A stretch of 64,000 nucleotides of DNA, taken from Malania oleifera. Taxonomy: Eukaryota > Streptophyta > Magnoliopsida > Santalales > Ximeniaceae. Both the position numbers and the translations under genes were made by a program. Where the stretch lies: NCBI RefSeq assembly GCF_029873635.1, contig NC_080428.1, positions 70,019,101 through 70,083,100 of the forward strand, written 5' to 3'. Numbering within the stretch: the stretch's first letter is position 1; every line of letters begins with the position of its first letter. Shown here piece by piece: positions 11,284 to 22,500 of this stretch. The notes under the pieces were generated by a model that saw only the letters and a program-made list of their open reading frames with translations, had not been told where the DNA came from and did not search any database.

Positions 11284-12826
11284 CCTGGCAGTTCGGACCA
11301 GGGTATGGTGGGCCCATCATACTTACAGACATTTTTGACTCGGCAGTGGTCGGTCAGCCATTGTTGAGTCCTGCCTTCGGGCTGCACAACCCGTCATGGG
11401 GGGTAATACATGACATCAGCTAACTATTCATCTTGGGTATGTTTTCAGTACTATTAGCTATACCAGACATTTATGATTAGTATGATTTATTAGAAATATG
11501 AAAGTATATGTTTTTGCAGTTATTGAATAGTGAATGTTTTCTGGTATAATGATTGTACTGTATATTTATATTATCATTAAGTATTCATCTTATCACACAA
11601 CTGTATTTAGTTTATTTTCCCATACTGAGAAGTGTCTTACCCCCGAACATTAAATGATTTTCAAGAAATCCAGAAGGACCGGTGGGTCGTGGCCGCCGTT
11701 GAGTTTGTTGGATTACCTCGTTAGGAGGGTAAGTCTTGTACTAGGACTAGGAAATTGTTTTGTTGTGGGGTCCTAGTTTTATACATTGCATATTTTGGAG
11801 ATTGTAAGTAAATACAGTATTTTGGGAATGTAGTTAACTCTAGTATTATGTAATACTTATGGTTTGATGGATGCAATTTATTTTACTGCTGCTTAGGTTT
11901 CCGCTGTATGTGAAAGGTTTATCCCTGTTACCCACGGGTTTGGATGACATTATTATTATAAATATTTTATTATTTGATAAGTTAAGCAGGTCGTTACACG
12001 CATGCACCCTCCAACATTTACCGGAGGACCTGATCCGATTGTGGTAGAGGATTGGGTCGAGAAGACCAAGAGGATTTTGGAAGTTCTCCACTGCACTAAG
12101 AGGTAGAAGGTCCTGTACGCTACCTTCCAGTTGATTGGGGAGGCAAGGCGTTGGTGGACTGTGGTGAGTCTGCTTGAGAGGCAGAGAGCTGGTCCATCTT
12201 GTATGACGTGGGGCTGCTTCAAGGAGGTATTTTTTGAGAGATACTTCCCGGTCTCCATTCGGGATGCAAAGGTTGATGAGTTCTCAGGCTTGACATAGGG
12301 AACTCTAATAGTGCAGAGGTATGCTGCCAGATTTATCAAGTTATCTCGATTTGCACCGTACTTGGTTCCGAATGACTACGAGAAGGCTCGGAGGTTTGAG
12401 AGGGGTTTGAGGAAATACATCTGCTATCTCGTGGGGATGTTGTAGATCTGTGAGTTCTTTGTTTTGGTGGATAAAACCACCGTAGTTAAGACCGACCTTC
12501 GGGGAGATGAGGTGGTGCAGGATCAGGGGAAGAGGCTGCTATCTTCTTGTCCTCGACAGGGACAGTGGAAGAAGAAGAAGAACTATAGTTAAGGTTATCG
12601 ACAGAATACCGAGCAGCAGAGTTATCAGGTGGATCCATCCTCCGCACCGTGCGACAAGTGTCGTAAATGGCACGATGGCGAATGTCAGTCTTTCTGGGGT
12701 AACTGCTATAACTATGGCAAATCGGGCCACCTATCGTGGAGCTGTCAGGCACCGAGGAGAGATACGCCTACACAGAGCCAGAACCGTGGAAATAATCAGA
12801 TGCCTTAGGGGAACTACCAGGCAACC

Positions 12827-14960
12827 ATGGCTTCTGCGAGAGTATATTCACTTACTCCAGTAGATGCAGAACACACTGGGAACGTGCTGACAGGTACCAT
12901 GTTACTGCTTTCGAATACAGCTATCATTTTATTTGATTCAGGAGCAACTTATTCGTTTATATCTGCTAGTTTTACGAAGTTATGTGGGTTTGAAACCCGA
13001 GCTATGGATGAGAGAATGTATGTGGCTATGCCAACTGGGAGTGTAACGATCTGTAATAAGATGTTAGGAAACTGGCCAATTGTAATTTAGAGGAGACTGC
13101 TACCAGCGAATCTTGTAGTATACGACATGTCTAGTTTTGATGTCATACTAGGGATGGATTTGCTATTCTTCAGTTTTGCGGTGATTGATTGTCATAGGAA
13201 GGTAGTAGTGTTCAGACCTCCGAGAGAGCAGAAGTACGAGTTCGTAGGATTGTGTGTGCTTTCGACGCCACAGGTTCTATCAGCATTACAGGTGAGTAGG
13301 CTACTCATGGACGGGTGCTAGGGGTACCTAGCTTGTGTGAAGGAACCACCGCTGGATAAGTTGAGACTCGAGGATATTCGGGTAGCCAACGATTTCTAGA
13401 GGTGTTTCCTAATGATTTATCCGGTTTACCTTCGGATCGTGAGGTGGAGTTTGCGATAGAGTTGCTTCCTGGCAAGGCACCGATCTCTAAAGCTCCGTAC
13501 TGCTCCAGCAGAACTTCGAGAGTTAAAGGAGTAGTTGCAAGAACTACTAGACTAGGGTTTTATTCGACCGAGTGTTTTGCACTGGGAGCTCCAGTTTTGT
13601 TTGTGAAGAAGAAGAACGGGTCGATGCGTATGTGCATTGATTATTGTGAGATTAACAAGGTAACGGTGAAGAACTGTTATTCATTGCCTCGTATTGGTGT
13701 TCTCTTTGACCAACTGCAGGGAACATAGGTCTTTTCGAAGATCGACCTACGGTCAGGGTATCATCAGGTGAGGGTTAGATCTGAGGATGTAGCAAAGACT
13801 ACTTTTCGAACCAGATACGGCCACTATGAGTTCTTGGTTATGCCATTTGGTTTGACCAATGCCCCGATAGTGTTCATGGATCTAATGAATAGGGTTTTCC
13901 ATGAGTACCTAGACCAGTTCAAAGTGGTGTTCATTGATGACATTCTGGTATACTAGAGGAGTTCAGAAGAGCATAAAAACCATATAAGGTTGGTACTACA
14001 GATTCTACGAGAGAGGAAGTTGTATGCTAAGCTGAAGAAGTGTGAGTTCTGGTTGAATCAAGTCGTGTTCTTAGGCCATGTGGTGTCTAAGGGCGGTATC
14101 TCAGTTAACCCTAGTAAGATTGAAGCTGTGGTCGACTGGATGAGACTGAAGAGTGTGTAGAAGGTTTAGAGTTTTCTAGGATTGGTGGGTTACTATCGTC
14201 GGTTCGTAGAGGGTTTCTCTAAATTGTCTAGACCTCTGACACGATTGACCAGAAAGGGGGTGAAGTTTGACTGAACTAGTGATTGTGAGCAATGCTTTCT
14301 TGAGTTGAAGCACCGGCTGGTTACTGCTCTTGTATTGACCATTCCTTCGGGGGATAGCAGTTTTGTGATCTATAACGACGTGTACCTGAAGGGTTTGGGA
14401 TGTGTGCTTATGCAACGAGGTAAGGTAGTAACCTATGCTTCTTGGCAACTTAAGGAGTATGAGAAAAATTACCCTACGCACGATCTCGAATTGGCTACTG
14501 TTGTTTATGTCCTGAAGATCTGGCGACACTACCTGTACGATGTTTAGTGTGAGATTTTCACTGACCACAAAAGCCTCAGGTACTTTTTTCATGCAGAAGA
14601 AGCTGAATATGAGGCAGAGGCAGTGGCTAGAGTTGATCAAGGACTACGATTGCACGATCAATTATCACCCAGGGAAGGCTAATGTGGCAGCTAACGCGTT
14701 GAGTTGGAAGTCAGAGCATGCGGTAGTATCTACAGTTGTAGCTCAACATCATATCAGATGGGATCTGGAAAGCCTTAGCATGGAGTTGGAAGTTGGTGAT
14801 TATCAAGCTTTCATTGCTAGCTTGGTGATCCAACCGACTTTGTTTGAGCATATTAAAGTCGCGCAAGCTAATGATGCAGAGTTAGCTGATATTGTGGAGA
14901 AAGTACAACAGGGATTGAATGCGGATTTTAACATCTCTGACGGAGGTGTGTTGAGGTTTG
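12827..14960 (+). pseudogene. Chromovirus protease, reverse transcriptase and RNase H remains
   Basis: The aspartic protease site LFDSGATYSF is at about 12930-12960. Reverse transcriptase blocks follow: [20 protein letters not shown] (near 13590), [13 protein letters not shown] (13738), FGLTNAP (13850) and FIDDILVY (about 13930-13954), the catalytic DD pair being kept. RNase H is marked by [20 protein letters not shown] (14440) and FTDHKSLRYF (14558). Stops interrupt at 13087, 13318, 13728, 13954, 14158, 14165, 14271 and 14544, and a one-base loss near 13396 shifts the frame. The order protease, RT, RNase H, integrase defines Ty3/gypsy. Confidence 0.9.
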
Positions 14961-16254
14961 AGACTAGGCTGTGTGTTCTAAACGATGATGAGATCAGAAG
15001 GACGATTTTGGATGAAGCGCATCATTCTTTGTATATGGTACATCTGGGCAGTACGAAGATGTATCGGGATTTGCATGAGTTTTTTGGTGGAGTGGTATGA
15101 AGAGGGAGATTGCCCAATTTGTGGAGCAGTGTCTAATGTGTCAGCAGGTGAAAGCTGAGCACCAGACACCAACGGGGCCGTTACAGCCTTTGCCTATTTC
15201 AATATGGAAATGGGAGCACATTTCTATGGACTTTGTTACCGAATTACCGCCAACACTTCGTGGGTAGAATGCTATTTGGGTAATCGTGGACAAGTTGACA
15301 AAATCTACTCAATTTGTATCGATGAAGGTTAGCTACCCTTTGCGTAGGCTAGCGGACCTGTATATGCACGAGATAGTGAGAAAGCATGGAGTACCGACAT
15401 CCATTATTTCAGATCGAGATTCGAGGTTTACTTCTTGATTTTGGAAGAGCTTGTAGGAAGCACTGGAGACGAAACTTACTTTCAGTACAACATTCCACCC
15501 CCAGACTGATGGACAGTCGGAGATGACGATACAGATCTTGGAGGATATGTTACGGGCTTATGTATTAGACTTCAGTGGTAGTTGGATTCAGTTTCTGCCA
15601 TTGGTGGAGTTTTCCTATAACAATAGCTTCCAGGTTAGTATAGGGATGGCACCGTTCGAAGCTTTGTATGGACGGAGGTGTCGATTTCCTTTGTATTGGA
15701 ATGAGGTCGGTGAAAGTCAGGTTTTAGGACCTGAACTCGTGCAGCAGGCGTATGAGAATATGGGTTTGATCAGGGAGAGGATTAGATCTGCTCAGAGTCG
15801 GTAGAAGAGTTACACGAATGTTCACCGCCGTGAGTTGGAGTTTGAGGTGGGGGGTAAGGTATTCCTTAGAATCGCTCAGATGAAGGGAGTGATGATATTC
15901 GAGAAGAAGGCCAAGCTAAGCCTGAGGTATATCGAACCATTCGAGATTCTAGAACGAGTGGGTCCGGTGGCTTACCGGATTGCACTTCCCCTTGCGCTCT
16001 CGAGGATCCATGATATACTTCACGTATCCATGTTGAGGAGATACGTGCCGGATCCATTGCATGTTATTAGTTACGAGTCTTTAGAGATTGGGGATACTTT
16101 GGCGTACGAAGAAATACCAGTTCAAATTCTGAACCGAAAAGTTAAGAAGTTGCGTACCAAGGAAATACCATTAGTAAAGGTATTGTGGCAAAATCACGCA
16201 GTTGAGGAAGCTTCTTGGGAATTGGAGACAAAAATATGCCGAAAGTACCCGTAG
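14961..16254 (+). pseudogene. Chromovirus integrase with C-terminal chromodomain, decayed
   Basis: The integrase zinc-binding region is around 15010-15140 (HH...LGSTKMYRDL...CLMCQQ). The catalytic core follows with MDFVTELP (about 15225), SDRDSRF (15410) and FHPQTDGQSE (15493). Stops fall at 15266, 15437, 15453 and 15802. The last frame (15835-16254) ends in a chromodomain-like segment (EEIPVQILNRKVKKL, VKVLWQNH, EASWELE). A chromodomain after integrase marks chromoviruses; it is thought to direct integration through histone marks. The sequence PF-EALYGRRC near 15655 is typical of the lineage. Confidence 0.9.
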
Positions 16255-16556
16255 TTAATCTAAGTAGTAGTCTTGATAGCTGAGTCGGTATGGGTATGTA
16301 TGTATGTAGTACTCTGTTATCGTAGTAGTATTGTGTGGTTAGTCTCTTGGAGAGTCTTGTAGTATTGTGAGCTCCCAAGACCGTGTATATATGTAACCAT
16401 GGTATTCCTCTGCCATAAGTGAGGGAAAGTATGTAGGTATGTATGTATTGTAACGGGACTGCGTATAAATGGCCATTCATCTTAGAGTGTGTATGTATTC
16501 TGTAGTATGGATGTGTTCATAATGAGAGATTGCAAATTTTGAGGACGAAATTTTTG

Positions 16557-16570
16557 TAAGGAGGGGAGGT
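16557..16570 (+). other. Polypurine tract of the chromovirus
   Basis: AAGGAGGGGAGG precedes the 3' LTR start (TGTAAGAACC at 16571) with one T between. A purine run at this place primes plus-strand DNA synthesis, and it fixes the LTR border. Confidence 0.85.
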
Positions 16571-17896
16571 TGTAAGAACCTAAACCGTAATATGTGGATT
16601 AAGTATTCGAAAAAGGGTAAAGTGGTAATTTGGACAAGCTTCGTCGACGAAGTTAGAGTTTGTCGATGAAGTCCCTTTTGTTCTCGGTGATGAAATTCAG
16701 TGTCTCATCGACGAGGAGATCCTGAGGAATTTTGGAATATTTGGAACCTCGGGATCATCGACGAGGCCACCGCTTCGTCGATGAAGGTAATGGCGGACTC
16801 GTCGACGAGGACGCCAATTCTTCGACGAGGGCAGCCGAGTCTGTAATGACCTGCTATTTAAATGGGTTTTTTTTTATTTATTTATATATATATACACTAT
16901 AACATTTAAAATGCTCTGATACCATACAGGATTAAACCCAATCATCAACCTAAGCAGCAAGAAGCATAAATCATATAAATATGACCATATGTAATTATAT
17001 ACAATACCAGAGTGCTAAATTATTTCCCAAAATATACATGCACGACTATTCCCAAAAATACCCTCAACTGGCTAGGGCTATACAGAAATACTCCTAAACA
17101 AATACTCACTTTCTACTGACAGGGCAGTACAGAATCCCTTCTACTTGTGAGCCTCGTCTGCTCGCCTACCTGGATCACCTGAAAAATACTAAATTAATTG
17201 GGATGATCCAATGCTTAGTAAGACGATATATGCTATTGCTAGTGTGTGGTAAATGAGTTACAATACTGTGAAAATCTATTACTATATAGTCATGTATCAC
17301 TGAATCTGTAAAGTACAATACCAGTAATATAATCTTCATCTTTTACCTGTTACTTAACATTTCTGTACTTTAGGTTTCTACTCAAAATATTGCCAATACA
17401 CACACACACACACACACATATATATTATGTTTCTATAAAGCTGTATAAACATAACAATAACTGTAAACTTCCCTATGGATAACTGTGTGTCATGATTTAA
17501 CCCCTCATGATAGGGTTGTGCAGCCTGTAGGCGGGATTTACCCTAGCTGACCAACCAGGAATAAATCACTATACTCTATAGTCTAATCAACCCTCATCTA
17601 CCCATATCTGATGGGGAGCTTGTCCACTCGTGGGCTCTATGCAATCAACCTTATACCACGTATTATCTGATTAAGTGGTTGCACTCTATAAACTGTATAT
17701 AGCTCCGGTACCGTGCTCTGTAAACTGTATGGTCCAACAGGGTCTGATACTATATAATACATCTCTATATATGCAACTATCTGTTTTACCATGATTCTGT
17801 AATAACTGTATAAACCATGACGTCGTAGCAAACTGTATCTTATATCAACTGTGTTTTTGTAATTAACTGTAAATATATAGGTCATGGTACTGTAAA

Positions 17897-18213
17897 TGTA
17901 ATGCCCCAACCTGGGTCTGCCAGAGAGCACTGCGTCTGTCCTCCTCCACCTGGACCAGATAATAGAGGGCGCGGCCTTAACAGACTAATGACTGGCCCCA
18001 CAGATCAACACGTGTCCTTTTCAGTGTGTTTTGTCCTTACTTACACACTTCCTGAGAAAACTTCCCAGGAGGTTACCCGTCCCAATATTGCTCCAAGGCA
18101 AGCACACTTAACCGTGGAGTTTTTATGGGAAAGCTCCAGAAAAGAAAGGTGCACCTTGTTGATATGGGTAGTAACATCTAGTCTTTTAAGGCTTTCATCC
18201 ATGGGGTATCATA
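17897..18213. mobile_element. Cassandra-type solo LTR (TRIM) with 5S-like core
   Basis: Begins TGTAATGCCCCAACC and ends GGTATCATA (final CA changed to TA), 317 bp, flanked by exact GTAAA duplications (17892-17896 and 18214-18218). It contains a stretch whose reverse complement matches plant 5S rRNA. Terminal-repeat retrotransposons in miniature of the Cassandra group have short LTRs that contain a 5S rRNA-derived sequence, and the length fits. No coding region is expected in this group. Which strand is the LTR sense strand is not settled here. Confidence 0.8.
18045..18165 (-). ncRNA. 5S rRNA-derived domain inside the Cassandra-type LTR
   Basis: On the minus strand, GGACGGGTAACCTCCTGGG resembles the 5S box C region (GGATGGGTGACCTCCTGGG) and GGTTAAGTGTGCTTGCC resembles the box A region (AGTTAAGCGTGCTTGGG), in the correct order and spacing. 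The flanks diverge from 5S. This is a retrotransposon module with possible RNA polymerase III promoter elements, not a ribosomal gene. Confidence 0.75.
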
Positions 18214-18877
18214 GTAAAACTATATAATCATGGAATTTCTATAACTACTGTAAATAATATTTACTATCTGTATATTCTGTAAAACTCATCTTTGAAAAAA
18301 ACTATAAAGCATGTTTCTATACTATATTTATATTCTCAAGCCACACAGTAATTTTAAAACATATTAATCATACTTGATAAAATGTATAAGTCTCTACTGT
18401 GAATAATATTCTGGTAGAACATTTATATATACTAAAAACATACTCAAATAACCTAGCATAGCATATTTCCATTACCTGTTTCCTGCTAAAAATCTCCTAC
18501 AATAATGGGTCCAACACCCGCAGGGTTCTCCACTCGACACCCTGAAAATCATAAATCTCATAACAAAACATTACTATTTTTATGTCTATTACATTTCTTA
18601 CAATTGCTAAAAACCCAAATTCCGAATAAAAGACCTTACCTTGGATTTTGGATGAATTCCGACTTCGTTCCACCAAAAATCCGCTCCGGCAGACTTGAAG
18701 GGAACTCCACCAGGAACATCGTGATGGCCTTAGATCATCGATCCAGCGACTCACCGGGACGAAATCGAAGAAAGAAGGAGAAGGAGCCGTAGAGGAGAGA
18801 GAGAGAGAGAGAGAGAGAGGGTTTCAACTGAAATTTCTGTGTAGAAATCCGAGTTAAACACTATTTATACTACGACC

Positions 18878-19117
18878 TTCATCGATGAGCCACATCATCT
18901 CGTTGACGACTCCTTCAATAATTTCGTTGACGAACCTTACTTCCTCGTCGACAAATATCAGATGGCCTAAAACCCCTCTCGGTATTTCCTCGTCGACGAA
19001 ACTCACCCTCGTCAACGAGGTCATGTTGTACCCTCGTCGACGAATCCCCTGTATTCATCGATGCGACCCCGATAAATTTATTGGGGTATTTTCCCAAAGT
19101 ACGATGTCATCGACGAA
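18878..19117 (-). promoter_or_regulatory. Phased palindrome array in LTR S3
   Basis: Sites start at 18878, 18899, 18923, 18944, 18989, 19008, 19033, 19054 and 19106 (steps 21, 24, 21, 45, 19, 25, 21, 52). This is the longest array in the window. Variants such as TTCATCGATGAG and CTCGTTGACGAC fit CpG transitions of TCGTCGACGA. Confidence 0.6.
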
Positions 19118-20910
19118 CGCAGTCGACTGCCTCCTTCTGTTACTGATTCTATTTCCCTATCTCTTTATTATTTAAATAACATTATTTTTCGAGTCGTTAC
19201 AGAGTCAAAGGGCTATAAATATCCAAATGGGTTGCTTTGGAGTTAAGTAATCTCAAATATCCTCTCCTTCTCTCTCTCTCTCTAGAACTTGTGGATCTCT
19301 CTCTCTCTCTCTCTCTAGATTTCTTCTTCGTTCGTTGCCCAATTTGTAAATCCAATGTTACTGCGAGGATTAGGGAAGGATTCTCTACGTTTCTAGAGGA
19401 TCAGAATCTCGTTCGAGCAATTTCAGGTTTTGGACTAAAATAGAGGTAAGACTTGGTTTTCCTTTTTGATTCGAAATATGTGTAGTAGTATGAGTTGTAA
19501 GCATGTATTGTACTATGAGTTATAGGTTTTGGAGTCTCGGTTCGTAGTTTTGGGGATCGTAGAGTTCATAATGAAATTCAAGTTAAGGTAAGGGGATTCA
19601 GTTTATATCAGTTATTTTTTGAAATCGGGATTAGTAAGCTTGTAGGCTACGATTGTATGTATGTTTTGGTAACTTATTTGGGGAAATCTATCGGGTAAAA
19701 TACGGGATTTTTGGGTTACAGTTTTCGGAAAAATTTGAGGATTTCAAGTATCATCTCTACTTTGTTTGGAAAACTATTTGTTTTGTTTAAATTGTATTAT
19801 TGAGATGATTGTTATCCATAGTTGTATAAAATTGTATACTTGAATTGGAAAACGATATGATTTGTCGTAAACCAAATAAGTGTGGAATGTATGGTTGTAT
19901 GTAATTGTTCCAAGTATTTTGTAAAACAACTATGTGGCGGCTAATTACCGTACGCTAATGAGTATAGAAACATGAGTTTCAAAATGATTCCAAGTTTTGT
20001 GAAATCAGCTAGTGGCAGCTAATTACCGTACGCCGAAACAGCTATGTGGCGGCTAATTACCGTATGCTGGGCCATGTACCGGTATCAAAACCATGGGCGA
20101 AAGTGTCCGGCTCTATATCCGAGGGTGTAAAATATCACCTGTGTGTTCTGGTTGGTCACCGAGGGCTATGAGCTACATTGTATTGGTTAACGTAATCATT
20201 GTGAAGCTTCGGGTTTCATAGAATAGTTGTGTATTAGTGTGAGTTACACCGTATTGGCAACATAATCACTGTGAAGCTTCAGATTTCATAGAGTAGTTGC
20301 GTATTAGTGTGACGACACTGACTGTATGTTTGGGTATCGTATGTACTGGAATGGATTTGTGAAAATACTGGAACTGTATGGAAATGTTTTTAAACTGTAT
20401 CATATTGTATGGTGTTATGTTTTATGTAAAATAACACTGGTATGCCACACACTGATGTAACCTGCTTTCTTCCGTACTGTGAGGTGTCTCGCTTTGAATG
20501 TATGTACAAATATTTTTCAGGTCCTACAGGTAGCCGTAATTAGCATCCTAGCATCTGGAAGCAGGAGGGGGAGTGTCGTTAGTTGCTGCTAGTGCCTGTT
20601 AAGTACGAGTTTTTATATCTGGGTTGTCGTGATGGTTTTGTAGACACCCAGGGTATGTTTTGTAATTATGGGAATGTATGTCCTAGCTTTGTATAGACTC
20701 GGTTATGGTACTGTACATGTATATAAAGACTGTATTTCGCTATGTATTTGATGAGTATGGATGTGTATATTATGATTGTATGGGCATCCGTGTACCCCAC
20801 AGGGTCGGACCCTCTTTTGGTGTGGTATCATATATGTTTTATCTAATACAGAGACAAGTTAGGTTACTATATTGACAGCCAAGACCTATCTGCGGGTTCG
20901 GGGCGTGACA

Positions 20911-22076
20911 TCTGGGCTGGATTACCGTCCGCTCAGGCCACGCATGGAATACAACATAATCACAACACAATTTGTGTACAAATATTATGCTTCTCAATCA
21001 AGCATATTTGCACTAGTTATAATCAAAGCACACCAATAATGTAAGAACAATAAGCTCAATGGTGTATATGTGCAATCAACATTCAGAAAAGTGATTATCT
21101 CAAATCAAGTATAAGAGTGTATCTACAAGCAAGTATTTGAAACTAAGTAATGACAAAATCTCAATCTCAGTTTAGGGTTTTAAAGATTCAAACCAATGGA
21201 AATTTAGAATATCTCAAAAATAGTTTTCTCAATATCAAAGCACAAGGAGATATTCCGATCTAAACTTGTAAAAATATTTTTGCACACAAAAAATATGAGC
21301 TAAGGTGTCTTGCAATGAGTGCAAAGACCCACAAGCTCTAAGTTTTCCCACTCAAAAGATTTATTAAATTAAATATGGAGGGAAAACTAAGCTCAACCCT
21401 CAATCCAAAAATCAACAATGTAATGAACAAATGAGGGTTTCTAACAATAGCACACAATGAATAACACACTCACAAACCTAGATTTCTCAAAGGAATGATA
21501 GTATATGAGTGTATAGGGCTTGTATGAGGAAATAGGGTTTAGGAAATTTTAGAGGATTTTTTTGCCTAATCAAAGTGCTAATTACTTCATAATCCAAGCA
21601 AATGAACCTCTATATATAGAGAAGGTTAAAATTATAACCGTTGGGGATACACAAGGTATTATTAAATTTATTTTAAAACTGTTTAGGAAAATTAACACTA
21701 TTTAACTTAAATTAACCACAACAAAAATTAGGACAACCCAAGAGTTTTGGGCGTCTGACCCTTGGTTCGGTCGAAGATATTGTATACTAATTTCTTGTAT
21801 AAATGATTTTGTAGGGTTTGCGACTGTCAGACCACTACGACGATGACATACACTACAATCGGGTTGATGCACTACAACTTTAATTTTGACTTTTCTTGTA
21901 TTCTGGACTTTCTGAACATAATTATTTTTTATTTTTTTAATTTGAATTTATATTTTTATATATGTATTTGAATTTTGAATAATTTATTAGTGTTTTAGTA
22001 ATTCTGCTTTAATTTTATGTATGCTAAAATGTAATTACAGGTTTCTACAGGAATTTAAAAAAAAAGAATTATTTCA
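20911..22076. other. Unclassified AT-rich DNA right of the chromovirus
   Basis: Probably the continuation of 4100-4521. Reading the minus strand, a TATA-like CTCTATATATAGAGG lies near 21610, so part may be an LTR of an unrelated retrotransposon. A stretch at about 21810-21900 (CGACTGTCAGACCACTACGA) may belong to the CACTA interior. No gene is supported. Confidence 0.3.
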
Positions 22077-22500
22077 AAGTATTAGTGACGGTTTACAAAA
22101 CCGTTACTAATAATAGTAGGACGAACTTTTAGTGATGATTTATTAATTGCTACTAAAAGTCTAAAACCGTCACTATAGAATCACCATTTTCTACGTTTAA
22201 TTTCATCACAAAAGGCACATTAATATTAGTAACGATTTTATAATCGTTAGTGATGGTTCTAGTAATCGTTACTAAAAGCGTAACATTAGTGACGGTTTAT
22301 TAAGCGTCACTAATCACTAATAGTTTTAGTGACGGTTTTATAATTTCGTCACTAATAAGTATTAGTATCCGCAGATATGGTAACAAAGTTGGAACCATCG
22401 CTAATATCGGCAAAAACGTGACTAATACTATTAGTGGCGATTTTTTGATTATTAGTGACGGTTTAAAATCGTCACTAATAACCTTTTTTCTTGTAATGTG
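22077..22500. repeat. CACTA subterminal array and right terminus
   Basis: Paired units such as TTAGTGACGGTTT...AACCGTTACTAA repeat to the end CTTTTTTCTTGTAATGTG. Its reverse complement, CACATTACAAGAAAAAAG, is the CACTACAAGAAAA terminus of CACTA elements with two extra bases. It is taken as the right end of the element whose left arrays lie at 1-3060; sharing of unit types supports this, but the left terminus is outside the window. Confidence 0.65.

Larger units (their letters stand above)
8925..11998 (+). mobile_element. Solo LTR, family S (copy S2), inserted in gag
   Basis: Starts TGTAATGACCCG, ends GCAGGTCGTTACA, with exact CGCAT duplications (8920-8924 and 11999-12003); excision restores the gag frame. 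Without the hAT-like insert 10335-11283 it is about 2.1 kb. It has a palindrome array at 9065-9228, a TATA box CTATAAATAG (9236-9245), a CT-rich leader, a GAGGTAAGG donor-like site near 9452, and a minisatellite with GGCGCGAGGCCGTATTTATG units at about 9970-10113. No coding region was found. Confidence 0.92.
8749..12830 (+). pseudogene. Chromovirus gag, split by an LTR insertion
   Basis: The frame opens at 8749 (MEPKDNN) and runs 58 codons to the insertion 8925-11998. After removal of that insertion and one CGCAT copy it continues in frame at 12004, where the gag phrase TFTGGPDP follows. A zinc knuckle lies at 12704-12745, but its second cysteine is tyrosine (CYNYGKSGHLSWSC instead of CxxCxxxGHxxxxC), so it is defective. 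In-frame TAG at 12103, 12296, 12441 and 12806 and TAA near 12587 lie mostly where family members have glutamine. Gag packages the element RNA; this copy cannot. Confidence 0.88.
16842..19201 (-). mobile_element. Solo LTR, family S (copy S3)
   Basis: Starts TGTAATGACCTGC and ends CGAGTCGTTACA, exact GAGTC duplications at 16837-16841 and 19202-19206. Without the inserted Cassandra-like LTR it is about 2.04 kb. On the minus strand it has a palindrome array (18878-19117), a TATA box (GTATAAATAG, complement of about 18861-18870), a GA-rich leader near 18790-18820, and the splice-donor-like region common to the family. Confidence 0.92.
4522..20910 (+). mobile_element. Ty3/gypsy chromovirus (Tekay/Del-like), nested and decayed
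   Basis: Both LTRs begin TGTAAGAAC and end TGACA. The host repeat is CTGG on both sides (ACTGG before, TCTGG after, one mismatch in 5). Internal parts in order: primer-binding site, gag with zinc knuckle, protease, reverse transcriptase, RNase H, integrase, chromodomain, polypurine tract. The element contains a solo LTR of its own family (4798-6745) and two family S LTRs (8925-11998, 16842-19201). Without these insertions and their duplications it is about 9.0 kb, with LTRs of about 1.95 kb and an internal region of about 5.07 kb, normal for this lineage. The two LTRs differ at many positions by eye and all reading frames carry stops, so it is an old, inactive copy. Confidence 0.92.
16571..20910 (+). 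repeat. 3' LTR of the chromovirus, split by LTR S3
   Basis: Pieces 16571-16841 and 19207-20910 together make about 1.97 kb. The left piece carries the palindrome array (about 16640-16830); the right piece begins AAAGGGCTATAAATAT (TATA box 19213-19222) and has the same leader, donor-like site and tandem repeats as the 5' LTR (about 19925-20075 and 20167-20312). It ends GGGGCGTGACA. The break lies five bases from the break in the 5' LTR. Confidence 0.88.

Noticed and set aside
18045-18165. A genuine 5S rRNA gene
   Set aside because: Only the box A to box C core matches, with changes in both boxes, inside an element with its own target duplications.
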